Source: Oscillospiraceae bacterium
GTDB taxonomy: Bacteria; Bacillota; Clostridia; Oscillospirales; Ruminococcaceae
Direction of reading: 5' to 3'
Assembly (NCBI GenBank): GCA_022768545.1
Contig: JALELV010000108.1
Coordinates: 1 to 34,636 of the forward strand
Length of the DNA: 34,636 nt
Below, piece after piece: positions 13,702 through 20,673 of the stretch (within the stretch, counting starts at the first letter, position 1; the number at the start of each line of letters is the position of its first letter). The translations under genes were made by a program, and so were the position numbers. A model generated the notes under the pieces. The model did not search any database. It was not told the origin of the DNA and worked only from the letters and a program-made list of their open reading frames with translations.

Positions 13702-14370
13702 ATGCTGCAAGAACTGAGAGCGAAAAATCCCGGGATCAAGTTCTATTCTGTTCTGGACCCCGAGTTTGCCAAATTCGGCCGGGTCATCGATGGATACGAC
13801 TTTACCCCCTATGTAGAGTATCTGGACAAACACACCGAGGTTCCGGAGGAGGGCAACAAATACGTTGCTTCCGTCCCCGAGATGGAGGCCCTGCCCCTGA
13901 CCAAGCTGGTGGAGCAGAACATCTATGCCGGTATGCCCGCCCAGGTAGGCTACTGCAACGGAAACGGTTCCCTGCTCAACGCCCTGGAGTTCCATAAATG
14001 CAACGAGATCAACGTGGGCGTTTCCGACATGGTGCTGCTGCTGTACAGCCTGGTGGATGTTGTGGACAACAAGCTGGAGTCCAAAGACGTGATCGGTTTC
14101 TATGTGCCCGCAGGTACTCCTGTTGAGCTGCACGCCACCACCCTGCACTATGCTCCCTGCAAAGTGATGGACAGCGGCTTTAAGTGCCTGGTCATCCTCA
14201 CTCGCGGTACCAACGGCGCTTTCACCAAGCCTGAGAAGCTCTATTCCAAGCAGGATGAGCTGCTCTTCGGTGCCAACAAATGGCTGATCGGCCATCCCGA
14301 GGGTTCCGCTGTTGCAAAGAGAGGCGGGTACGCCGGTATTCTGGGCCCGAATGTCAAAGTAAATTACTGA
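13702..14370 (+). CDS. DUF4867 family protein
   Basis: A 222-residue cytosolic protein of the DUF4867 family, which is cupin-like and occurs in Firmicutes, often near sugar metabolism genes. I take the ATG at 13702 (GGAGTGGAGAAAT upstream); a GTG at 13672 has no site. Family landmarks are KNPGIKFYSVLDPEF, EEGNKYVASVPEMEAL, GYCNGNGSLLNALEFHKCNEIN, DMVLLL and FYVPAGTPVELHATTLHYAPCKV, the last with the His/Glu pattern of a cupin metal site. The C-terminus GAGYAGILGPN-like loop is conserved. An unknown sugar or sugar-phosphate ligand is plausible but unproven. Codon use is noticeably less GC-biased at third positions (many T-ending codons) than in neighbours, which suggests high expression. Confidence 0.85.
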   Translation: MLQELRAKNPGIKFYSVLDPEFAKFGRVIDGYDFTPYVEYLDKHTEVPEEGNKYVASVPEMEALPLTKLVEQNIYAGMPAQVGYCNGNGSLLNALEFHKCNEINVGVSDMVLLLYSLVDVVDNKLESKDVIGFYVPAGTPVELHATTLHYAPCKVMDSGFKCLVILTRGTNGAFTKPEKLYSKQDELLFGANKWLIGHPEGSAVAKRGGYAGILGPNVKVNY

Positions 14371-14426
14371 TCCCTATTACAAAACACCGGGCAAGGGGGC
14401 GTTTCGCTCCGGCGCCGGTGTGCTCC

Positions 14427-14464
14427 AAAAGCCCTCCCCGGTATCTGCCGGGGAGGGCTTTTGC
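14427..14464 (+). terminator. Intrinsic terminator after the DUF4867 gene
   Basis: Perfect 15-bp arms AAAAGCCCTCCCCGG (14427-14441) and CCGGGGAGGGCTTTT (14448-14462). Confidence 0.9.
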
Positions 14465-14518
14465 TGTGTAAAGGCAAACGGCATGCGGCGCAGGCCTTTT
14501 GAGCGGTAAGGTAACTTT

Positions 14519-14561
14519 TAACGCGAAAATCGCGTTTTAAAGCGGATTTTAAAGTAAAAAT
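14519..14561. promoter_or_regulatory. AT-rich dyad and repeats upstream of the BTAD regulator
   Basis: AACGCGA-AAA-TCGCGTT (14520-14536) is a perfect 7-bp dyad. TTTTAAAG is repeated directly at 12-bp spacing immediately after it (about 14535-14555). These may be operator sites for the downstream regulator gene. Confidence 0.35.
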
Positions 14562-14587
14562 CACCCCAAATTCGATGTTTTTCACCC

Positions 14588-14617
14588 TGTACATTGGGCA
14601 CAGAATTATAGTATAAT
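14588..14617 (+). promoter_or_regulatory. Promoter of the BTAD regulator gene
   Basis: A perfect TATAAT at 14612-14617 with a weak TGTACA at 14588-14593 (18-nt spacer). A short dyad TATAGT/ACTATA overlaps the -10 region and start (about 14609-14626). Confidence 0.6.
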
Positions 14618-14661
14618 GTGACTATAGAGGAAACGGAAGTTTTGTCAAAGGGGAGAATGCT

Positions 14662-15867
14662 ATGGAACAGCAGATGATCAACATCACAATGCTGGGCGGT
14701 TTCGCCATCCAGGTGGCCGACCAGGAGGTGTCCGAGAATACCGGAAGGACCAAACAGGTCTGGAATTTGGTGGAATATCTGCTGGCGAACCGCTTTAAAG
14801 ATATTTCGCAGGAAAAGTTAATTGAGATCCTTTGGCCGGGGGATTCCAGCGACAACCCCGCCAATGCGCTGAAAAACCTGGTGTACCGCCTGAGGACGAT
14901 CCTAAAAAACGGTATACCGGGCTGCGGCTATGATTTTATTCTTTATAAGAGGGGAGCCTACTCCTGGAACAACACCCTTCCCTGCACCGTGGATACCGAG
15001 GAAATGGAAGCATTCTGGAAAAGGGCAAAGTCCTCCGACGATGAGGAAGAGGCCCTGGAGCTCTATCAAAAGGCCATCGCCTGCTATAAAGGAGATTTTC
15101 TGCCCAAATCTGCCTTCGAGGAATGGGTGATCCCACTGTCGGAGTATTACCGACGGATCTATATGGAGAGCATCAGCGGGGCGGTGCCGCTGATGATGGT
15201 GCGCGGACGTTACGATGAGGTCGTGGCGATCTGTGAGCGGGCCGCTTCCTTCGACCCCTTTGACGAAAAGATCCACGAATTTACCATCCGGGCGCTCATC
15301 GCCTCCGGAAAGCAGAGCAAGGCCCTGGCGCACTATGAACACCTCTGTGACCTGTTTTACAAAGAGCTCGGCGTCAAACCTTCCGATAACATCCGCGCCC
15401 TGTATCAGGAGATCATTCAGAACATTAAGAGCGTGGAGACTGACCTGCAGACCATCAAAGAGGACCTGAAGGAGGGCTCCTGCGTATCGGGCGCGTTCAG
15501 CTGTGACTACGAGATCTTTAAAAACCTCTATCGCCTGGAGGCCCGGGCGGCGGCCCGGACCGGGCAGTCTGTTTTTGTGGCGCTGCTTACGGTGAGCACG
15601 CCGCAGGACGGCGTACCGCAGATGCGGATCCTGATCGACGTAATGAACCAGCTGCAGGACGTAGCTTTGCGCAGCCTGCGCAAAGGGGACGTTGTGTCCC
15701 GTTTCAGCGGGACACAATTTGTGCTGATGCTTCCGACCCTGACCTTCGAAAACGGCGAAATGGTCATCAAGCGTATCCTGGAGAATTTTTACCGGAAGTA
15801 CAAAGGGCCTGCGGTCAAGATCCATACCAAGCTCCAGCCTCTGGACCCTGTTGAGATGCAGGGGTAG
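14662..15867 (+). CDS. SARP-like transcriptional regulator: OmpR-type wHTH, BTAD and a degenerate GGDEF-like domain
   Basis: A 401-residue protein starting at the ATG with AAGGGGAG upstream. Residues 6-105 form an OmpR/PhoB-type winged helix (MLGGFAIQV, KQVWNLVEYLLANR, LIEILWPGDSSDNPANALKNLVYRLRTIL). Residues 108-257 form a bacterial transcriptional activator domain of TPR-like helices (ALELYQKAIACYKGDFLP, LGVKPSDNIRALYQEII). Residues about 283-395 look like a GGDEF fold: the segment LRKGDVVSRFSGTQFVLMLP matches the usual pattern of sR-Y-GGDEF-vvlLP, but the catalytic GGDEF reads SGTQF, so no cyclic-di-GMP synthesis is expected. The tail may bind a nucleotide or mediate dimers. It is followed by a small gene whose promoter has SARP-style direct repeats, its likely target. 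Confidence 0.85.
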   Translation: MEQQMINITMLGGFAIQVADQEVSENTGRTKQVWNLVEYLLANRFKDISQEKLIEILWPGDSSDNPANALKNLVYRLRTILKNGIPGCGYDFILYKRGAYSWNNTLPCTVDTEEMEAFWKRAKSSDDEEEALELYQKAIACYKGDFLPKSAFEEWVIPLSEYYRRIYMESISGAVPLMMVRGRYDEVVAICERAASFDPFDEKIHEFTIRALIASGKQSKALAHYEHLCDLFYKELGVKPSDNIRALYQEIIQNIKSVETDLQTIKEDLKEGSCVSGAFSCDYEIFKNLYRLEARAAARTGQSVFVALLTVSTPQDGVPQMRILIDVMNQLQDVALRSLRKGDVVSRFSGTQFVLMLPTLTFENGEMVIKRILENFYRKYKGPAVKIHTKLQPLDPVEMQG

Positions 15868-15923
15868 AAACGGTTGTCATAGACGCCGAGAAGAAAACTA
15901 TGCGGCGGGTATTTTGTGACTCT

Positions 15924-15946
15924 CGTATGACTGACGTATGTATAAT
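15924..15946 (+). promoter_or_regulatory. Activator-type promoter with 11-bp direct repeats
   Basis: TATAAT at 15941-15946 has no proper -35 box at 17 nt. CGTATG occurs at 15924-15929 and 15935-15940, an 11-bp period, directly before it. SARP regulators are known to bind heptads repeated every 11 bp near the -35 region. Confidence 0.5.
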
Positions 15947-15975
15947 ATAAAACAGAAAGGGCGGAGATAAATCGT

Positions 15976-16464
15976 ATGCCGATAGATGGAGTTCCTATTC
16001 GCCCGGGTAATGTCTCTCAGTTTGCGGTGCTGGTAGACCGGTACAGCGATTTTGAAATTTCCGGAAGGGTCTACAGTGCGGTATATGATAAAACGCAGAG
16101 CTTTCAGGGGCTTGTGTCTCTGATCGGCCAGCTGGAGGGCTTGTTTAACGAGCTGTCTTTTCCGCAGCCTACCCATCAGCTCCGGAGCTTTTACATCAAA
16201 AAGACGGGAGAAGAGCCCAAAGCAAAACCCGCACGGGACGAGGTGATAACATTGGAGGAAAACAGGACAACGGTTGAGGCGGGGGAAAAGGCCACCTTTG
16301 TAGTCCATGTCCAGTTTCGCCAAAACGCCACCTGGCAGGGGACGATCCAGTGGATCGAGAGCAAAAAGACCCAGAAGTTCCGCAGTACGCTGGAGCTGAT
16401 CCGCCTTATGGATGAGGCTCTTCAGAATGGGGAAGAGGTTAAATTTGAGGGCTGGAACGGCTGA
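15976..16464 (+). CDS. Uncharacterised protein with an internally duplicated domain (162 aa)
   Basis: The ATG at 15976 lies behind GGGCGGAG. The protein is soluble, with no signal or membrane segment. Residues 16-57 (QFAVLVDRYSDFEISG to QLEGLF) and 108-149 (TFVVHVQFRQNATWQG to LMDEAL) can be aligned without gaps; about 10 of 42 positions are identical, including F-x-V-x-V, G, KTQ, F and LI. So two copies of a small beta-strand/helix module are joined by a charged linker (75-105). The second copy is the better conserved in style (NATWQGTIQW). Function is unknown. It directly follows the BTAD regulator after 108 bp, has its own promoter with 11-bp direct repeats, and ends at a terminator. Confidence 0.75.
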   Translation: MPIDGVPIRPGNVSQFAVLVDRYSDFEISGRVYSAVYDKTQSFQGLVSLIGQLEGLFNELSFPQPTHQLRSFYIKKTGEEPKAKPARDEVITLEENRTTVEAGEKATFVVHVQFRQNATWQGTIQWIESKKTQKFRSTLELIRLMDEALQNGEEVKFEGWNG

Positions 16465-16491
16465 TCCGCTGCGCGGTAAAACAGGATAAGG

Positions 16492-16519
16492 AGCGGCCGG
16501 ACAAACGGGCCGCTTTTTT
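16492..16519 (+). terminator. Intrinsic terminator
   Basis: AGCGGCC (16492-16498) pairs with GGCCGCT (16508-16514), followed by six T's. It ends the duplicated-domain gene. Confidence 0.8.
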
Positions 16520-16557
16520 GTTATCGGACAGGCTGTTCAGAAGCTGCCGCAGCAGAG

Positions 16558-16608
16558 AAAAAAACACGGAGGCGGCCCCTTTTTTGGGGGCCGCCTCCGT
16601 GTTTTTTG
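16558..16608. terminator. Bidirectional intrinsic terminator
   Basis: Long arms of about 20 bp (AAAACACGGAGGCGGCCCC and its complement), A's before and six T's after. It lies downstream of the convergent metY gene. Confidence 0.88.
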
Positions 16609-16624
16609 CGGGAAGAGCTTCCGG

Positions 16625-17893
16625 TCAGTCCAGGGCGTTCAGGCCGTTCTGAAGGTCTTCCAAAATATCGTCGATGTTTTCAAGCCCCACAGAGAGCCGG
16701 ATAAGCCCCGGAGTGATGCCCGCGGCGGTCAGCTGTTCATCGGTAAGCTGGCGATGGGTGGAGCTCGCGGGGTGCAGCACACAGGTACAGATATCCGCCA
16801 CATGGACCACGTTGTTGGCAAGCTTCAGGCTGTCCATGAAGCGGATGGCCGTATCCCGGGAGCCCTTGAGGGAGAAGGAGATAACGCCGCTGCAGCCGTG
16901 GGGCAGGTATTTCCGGGCGCGGCTGTGGTAGCGGTCCCCTGCCAGGGTGGGGTAGTGCACAAACTCCACCTTGGGGGAGGCAGCCAAAAACTCAGCGGCC
17001 CTTTCCGCGTTGCGGCAGTGCCGTTCCATGCGCACGGCCAGGGTCTCCAGTCCCAGGTTCAGCAAAAAGGCGGCCTGAGCGGAGGGATAGGTGCCAAAAT
17101 CCCGGGTGAGCTGCACGCGGGCCTTGGTGATATAGGCGGCGCTGCCGAAGTTTTTGGTATAGACGACGCCATGATAGGATTCATCCGGTTCGGTAAATTC
17201 GGGGAATTTCCCGTTTGCCCAGTTGAATTTTCCGCTGTCCACAATGGCGCCGCCCACCTGCACCGCGTGGCCGTCCATGTACTTGGTGGTGGAATGGGTG
17301 ACAATATCCGCTCCGAACTCAAAAGGCCGGCAGAGGATGGGGGTGGCAAAGGTGTTGTCCACGATCAGCGGCAGGCCGTGGCGGTGGGCGATACCCGCGA
17401 ATTTTTCAATGTCGAATACCTCGATGGAGGGGTTGGCGATGGTTTCGCCGAAGATGGCCTTGGTGTTGGGGCGAATGGCCTTTTCGATCTCCTCCGCGGG
17501 GGCTTCGGCGTCCACAAAGGTGCATTCAATGCCGAACTTTTTGAGGGTGACGCCGAAAAGATTGATGGTGCCTCCGTAAATGGTAGCGGCGCTGATGAAA
17601 TGATCCCCCGCCTGGGCGATGTTGAGGATGGCCAGCAGGTTGGCGGCCTGCCCGGAGGTGGTGCACAGGGCTCCCACTCCGCCCTCCAGGGCGGCGATCT
17701 TCTTCTCCACGGCTTCCACCGTGGGGTTGGAGATGCGGGAATACATATGCCCCTCGACGCTCAGGTCAAAGAGTTTGCCGATATGCTCGGTAGAGTCGTA
17801 CGTATAGGTGGTGCTTTGATAAATGGGAAGGGCCTTGGGCTGGCCGTTCTGGGGATGATAGCCTTCGTGCAGGCATTGCGTTTCAATTTTCAT
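16625..17893 (-). CDS. metY: O-acetylhomoserine aminocarboxypropyltransferase (sulfhydrylase)
   Basis: A 422-residue PLP enzyme of the Cys/Met metabolism family, of typical MetY length. It joins O-acetylhomoserine with sulfide to give homocysteine in direct-sulfhydrylation methionine synthesis. Landmarks are the start IETQCLHEGYHPQNG, YSRISNPTVEAVEKKIAALEGG (near 52-73), the PLP-phosphate loop TSGQAA (near 79), the Asp of PLPLIVDNTFATP (near 175), and the Schiff-base lysine in HSTTKYMDGH (near 205). The extra loop FPEFTEPDESYHGV separates MetY from the shorter cystathionine gamma-synthases. The start has AGGAGGAA upstream. It has its own promoter with a short leader of about 45 nt, so no SAM riboswitch or T-box fits here. 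Confidence 0.95.
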   Translation of the reverse strand: MKIETQCLHEGYHPQNGQPKALPIYQSTTYTYDSTEHIGKLFDLSVEGHMYSRISNPTVEAVEKKIAALEGGVGALCTTSGQAANLLAILNIAQAGDHFISAATIYGGTINLFGVTLKKFGIECTFVDAEAPAEEIEKAIRPNTKAIFGETIANPSIEVFDIEKFAGIAHRHGLPLIVDNTFATPILCRPFEFGADIVTHSTTKYMDGHAVQVGGAIVDSGKFNWANGKFPEFTEPDESYHGVVYTKNFGSAAYITKARVQLTRDFGTYPSAQAAFLLNLGLETLAVRMERHCRNAERAAEFLAASPKVEFVHYPTLAGDRYHSRARKYLPHGCSGVISFSLKGSRDTAIRFMDSLKLANNVVHVADICTCVLHPASSTHRQLTDEQLTAAGITPGLIRLSVGLENIDDILEDLQNGLNALD

Positions 17894-17943
17894 ATCGTTC
17901 CTCCTACTGTGCAGAGCGCGGGCGCACCGGTGCGGATATCTTC

Positions 17944-17972
17944 ATGATAGCCGCAGTTTTTTCCGCTGTCAA
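17944..17972 (-). promoter_or_regulatory. metY promoter
   Basis: On the minus strand a perfect TTGACA (17972-17967), 17-nt spacer and TATCAT (17949-17944). Divergent from the GntR operon promoter. Confidence 0.85.
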
Positions 17973-17991
17973 GAAAAGTTCTTTTCCGCTC

Positions 17992-18019
17992 TTGACAGGG
18001 AGATCAATACGTGTATACT
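17992..18019 (+). promoter_or_regulatory. Promoter of the GntR-ABC operon
   Basis: A perfect TTGACA (17992-17997), 16-nt spacer and TATACT (18014-18019). Confidence 0.85.
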
Positions 18020-18043
18020 GTATATAGATGATATATACAGTAT
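18015..18043. promoter_or_regulatory. GntR (YtrA-type) operator
   Basis: Perfect 11-bp inverted arms ATACTGTATAT (18015-18025) and ATATACAGTAT (18033-18043) with a 7-nt centre. They overlap the -10 box and the transcription start, as expected for autorepression by the GntR protein encoded next. Confidence 0.8.
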
Positions 18044-18065
18044 GACAGATGCAAGGAGATGCGCC

Positions 18066-18440
18066 ATGGACATCATCATCAGCAATTCCGGCGGAAAGCC
18101 CATTTATGAGCAGATCGTATCCCAGGTAAAGGGGCTCATTCTGTCGGGAAAGCTGAGGGAAGGGGAGGCCCTTCCCTCCATGCGGCTGCTGGCGCGGGAG
18201 CTCCGCATCAGCGTCATCACCACCAAGCGGGCCTACGAAGAGCTGGAGCGGGAGGGCTTTGTGCAGAGCGTTCCCGGCAAGGGCAGCTTTGTGGCCGCCC
18301 GGGACGCGGAGATTCTGCGGGAGGAGACCCTGAGAAAAATAGAAGGGGCTTTGAGCGAGGCGGTGGAGCTGGCCCGGGCGGGCGGAGTCTCTGGAGAGGA
18401 ACTGAAGGAAACCATCGATTTGCTGTTGCGGGGGGAATAG
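18066..18440 (+). CDS. GntR family regulator, YtrA subfamily
   Basis: A 124-residue regulator starting at the ATG at 18066 behind AAGGAGAT; an in-frame ATG at 18042 lies inside the operator. It has the short YtrA layout: an N-terminal winged helix (KPIYEQIVSQVKGLILSGKL near 12-31, LPSMRLLARELRISVITTKRAYEELEREGFV near 38-68, GKGSFVA near 74) and only a short helical tail for dimerisation. YtrA-type repressors usually control the ABC transporter encoded beside them. Here the ATP-binding protein gene follows after 3 bp and the permease overlaps it, so the three form one operon. A perfect 11-bp dyad over the promoter is the likely binding site. Confidence 0.94.
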   Translation: MDIIISNSGGKPIYEQIVSQVKGLILSGKLREGEALPSMRLLARELRISVITTKRAYEELEREGFVQSVPGKGSFVAARDAEILREETLRKIEGALSEAVELARAGGVSGEELKETIDLLLRGE

Positions 18441-18443
18441 ACT

Positions 18444-19304
18444 GTGGAAAACATTTTGGAAATAAACGGGCTGTGCAAAACCATGGGGGATTTTGCCCTG
18501 AAAGACGTGGACCTCTCCCTGCCCCGCGGTACCATCATGGGGCTGGTGGGGGAAAACGGGGCTGGCAAGACCACGCTGATCCGGCTGCTGCTGGGGGCCG
18601 CCGCCCCCGACCGCGGCGGGATCCGCCTGCTGGGGGAGGATATGAAAAGGGAAAACCCCGGCGTCAAGGAGAGGATCGGGGTAGTCACCGACGAGTGCTG
18701 CTTCCACGATGGGCTGCGGCCCAAGGATATCGCCCGCATATTCCGGGCCCTGTACCGGGGTTGGGACGACGGGGCGTTCACGGGGTATTTAAGGCAGTTC
18801 GGGCTGCCGCAGGAAAAACTGGTGCGGGATTTTTCCCGCGGGATGAAGATGAAACTCTCCATCTCGGCGGCCCTTGCCCATCATCCGGAGCTGCTTATTC
18901 TGGATGAGGCCACCAGCGGCCTGGACCCTATTGTCCGGGATGAGATCTTAGACCTGTTTTTGGAGTTTATTGGGGAAGAGGAGCACGGCATTCTCATTTC
19001 CAGCCATATTGTCAGCGACCTGGAAAAAGCGGCGGACTACATTACCTTTCTGCACCGTGGAGAGGTGATGCTCAGCGGGGAGAAGGACCGGATGCTGGAG
19101 CGCTTCGGCATCCTTCGCTGCGGCGCGGGGCAGGCGGCGGAGCTGGAGCCCGCCGACCGGGCCCGGGCGCAGGAGGGACGGTTCGGTGTCTCGCTGCTGG
19201 TGCGGGACAGGGAAGCGGCCGCCCGGCGGTACCCGGGCTTTGTGATCGACCGGGCCGGTCTCGAGGACATCATGCTCTATCTGTCGAAGGAGGGGAAAAG
19301 ATGA
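18444..19304 (+). CDS. ABC transporter ATP-binding protein
   Basis: A 286-residue ABC ATPase with a GTG start at 18444 (GGGGGAA upstream), 3 bp after the GntR stop. Walker A is GENGAGKTT (near 36-44), the Q-loop region is VVTDECCF (a Thr-Asp rather than the usual Gln), the signature is degenerate as FSRGMKMKLS (near 129), and Walker B is LLILDEATSGLD (near 150), followed by the switch His in SSHIVSDLEKAAD. This wording fits the bacitracin/YtrB-type exporters that pair with a GntR-YtrA regulator. The C-terminal 70 residues form a non-conserved tail. It energises the permease encoded next, with which it overlaps by 4 bp. Confidence 0.93.
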   Translation: MENILEINGLCKTMGDFALKDVDLSLPRGTIMGLVGENGAGKTTLIRLLLGAAAPDRGGIRLLGEDMKRENPGVKERIGVVTDECCFHDGLRPKDIARIFRALYRGWDDGAFTGYLRQFGLPQEKLVRDFSRGMKMKLSISAALAHHPELLILDEATSGLDPIVRDEILDLFLEFIGEEEHGILISSHIVSDLEKAADYITFLHRGEVMLSGEKDRMLERFGILRCGAGQAAELEPADRARAQEGRFGVSLLVRDREAAARRYPGFVIDRAGLEDIMLYLSKEGKR

Positions 19305-19942
19305 AAGGGCTTCTCATCAAGGATCTGCTGGTGCTGCGGAGGTATGGCCGGGTGATGGCGCTGCTGCTTGTCTTTTACGGGGCCTTTGCCCTGCTGGGGA
19401 ATGGCGGCGCCGCCATGTCCGGCATGATCGCTGTGGTGCTTGCCATGACGGCGGTCACCTCCATCGCCTACGATGAACAGGCCCGGTGGGACCGGTACGC
19501 CTGCTCGCTCCCGGTGCGCCGCAGCCAGGCGGTGGGAGCCAAGTATCTTTTGGGGCTCATCCTCACCCTGACCGGATGTGTGCTGGGGCTTCTGATCGGC
19601 CTGGCCGCCCTTGCCGCGGGACGGCAGAGCTGGGAGGATCTGGCAGGGTCGCTGATCGGGAGCTTTTCCGGGGCGGTGCTGCTGCTGGCGCTGATGTTCC
19701 CGCTTATCTACCGCTTTGGGGTGGAGAAGAGCCGGATTTTGTTTTTGGCCATTTTGGCGGTGACGGGGGCCGTGATCGCCGCAGCGGCCCTCACCCTGTC
19801 CGAGCCCCGCATGGGCACGCTCTCTGCAGTGCGGCTTGGTTGGCTCAAGCTGGCTGCGGTGGCCGCTCCGGTGCTTTCCCTGCTGATCTATGGGGCTTCC
19901 TTTGGGATATCCCGCCGTATTTACGGCAAAAAAGAGCTGTAA
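19301..19942 (+). CDS. ABC-2 type transporter permease
   Basis: A 213-residue membrane protein with six predicted segments, beginning MKGLLIKDLLVLRRYGR, a start typical of the ABC2 permease group that accompanies YtrA regulators. Hydrophobic segments lie at about residues 18-34, 38-54, 82-106, 115-135, 143-165 and 180-200. The cytosolic loop AYDEQARWDRYACSLPVRRSQAVGAKYL (about 56-83) is the coupling-type loop seen in these permeases. The ATG overlaps the ATPase stop (ATGA), with GGAGGGGAAAAG upstream. The transported substance is unknown; related systems answer cell-envelope antibiotics. It is the last gene of the operon. Confidence 0.9.
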   Translation: MKGLLIKDLLVLRRYGRVMALLLVFYGAFALLGNGGAAMSGMIAVVLAMTAVTSIAYDEQARWDRYACSLPVRRSQAVGAKYLLGLILTLTGCVLGLLIGLAALAAGRQSWEDLAGSLIGSFSGAVLLLALMFPLIYRFGVEKSRILFLAILAVTGAVIAAAALTLSEPRMGTLSAVRLGWLKLAAVAAPVLSLLIYGASFGISRRIYGKKEL

Positions 19943-19957
19943 ACGGCCGGAGTGGGA

Positions 19958-19985
19958 TTGTAATCTTCCGCAAAAGGCTTATAAT
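19958..19985 (+). promoter_or_regulatory. Promoter of the cobalamin riboswitch operon
   Basis: TTGTAA (19958-19963), 16-nt spacer and a perfect TATAAT (19980-19985). A short hairpin TGCCGGC-CCGA-GCCGGCA (19996-20013) with a weak T tract follows, either a 5' hairpin or a remnant terminator of the ABC operon. Confidence 0.7.
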
Positions 19986-20023
19986 AAATAAAAAGTGCCG
20001 GCCCGAGCCGGCAAATGCTTTTT

Positions 20024-20212
20024 GACAGGGCACCCGGGGAAACAGGTGAAATTCCTGTGCGGTCCCGCCGCCGTGAAAAGACGGAGCGCCGTCTTTCAGC
20101 CGGAATGCCGGGCCTGTCCGGGGTACTTGCGCCACGATGGATGGCCGCGGTAGGTGTTCCCTGTTTTGTTTGGGATGCTGAGCGCTTCTTCCGTGGGGAG
20201 AGGCGCTTTTTT
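20024..20212 (+). ncRNA. Cobalamin riboswitch with transcription terminator
   Basis: The aptamer spans 20024-20118. The outer stem is GACAGG/CCTGTC. The core GGTGAAATTCC at 20045 is followed by GCGGTCCCGCCGCCGTGA and by a B12-box-like segment AGCCGGAATGCCGGGCC at 20098-20114 (consensus AGCCAGGAxACCTGCC). An expression platform follows: AGCGCTTCTTC (20181-20191) pairs with GGAGAGGCGCT (20197-20207), then six T's. Bound corrinoid would be expected to favour termination. The next genes encode a DUF4430 protein and an ECF S component, a fitting target for a B12 riboswitch. Confidence 0.88.
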
Positions 20213-20270
20213 GCGCGTCCCCCGGCGGGCCCAAAAAAAGCGGAGGACGGAGAAAACGGAGGAAAAGACG

Positions 20271-20672
20271 ATGGGAAAAAACAAAAAACAGGTGTGGATC
20301 GCAGTGGCGGTGCTGGCGGCGGCGGTGCTGGCCGCCCTGGGGCTCTGGCTGGGGTTTGGGCGTCCGGCGGGCTCGGCGGGCGTCAAGCACATCGAGGTGA
20401 CGGTGTCTGTCTCTGCGGAAGAACAGAAAGTGCACCGGATCTCCACCGACGCCGAGTTCCTGGGCCAGGCGCTGACGGAGGAGAAGATCATCGAGGGGGA
20501 GGAGGGCCCCTATGGCCTGTTTATCACCTCGGCGGACGGGGTGAAGGCGGAGGAATCTCTCCAGCAGTGGTGGTGCATCACCAAGGGCGGCGAGAACGTG
20601 GTGACCGGAGCAGACCTGACCCCCATCGCGGACGGCGACCGCTTTGAGCTTACGCTGAAGACCGGATACTGA
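20271..20672 (+). CDS. DUF4430 protein, predicted corrinoid-binding partner
   Basis: A 133-residue protein starting at the ATG at 20271 behind GGAGGAAAAG; an upstream in-frame ATG at 20154 lies inside the riboswitch. Residues 1-30 are a basic start (MGKNKKQ) and a membrane anchor (VWIAVAVLAAAVLAALGLWLGF). The rest has the DUF4430 layout (transcobalamin-like C-terminal domain): HIEVTVSVSAEEQKV, then EFLGQALTEEKIIEGEEGPYGLFITSADGVKAEESLQQWWCITKGG and a final strand DGDRFELTLK. The QQWWCI stretch is the typical aromatic core. Together with the riboswitch and ECF subunit, a role in capturing B12 or a related corrinoid at the cell surface is inferred. No lipobox is seen, so it is anchored by the N-terminal segment. 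Confidence 0.85.
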   Translation: MGKNKKQVWIAVAVLAAAVLAALGLWLGFGRPAGSAGVKHIEVTVSVSAEEQKVHRISTDAEFLGQALTEEKIIEGEEGPYGLFITSADGVKAEESLQQWWCITKGGENVVTGADLTPIADGDRFELTLKTGY

Positions 20673-20673
20673 T

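Noticed and set aside
17894-17940. SAM riboswitch or T-box before metY
   Set aside because: The leader is only about 45 nt, too short for either, and shows no matching motif.
16754-17947. Plus-strand frame of 397 codons
   Set aside because: Antisense to the complete metY gene.
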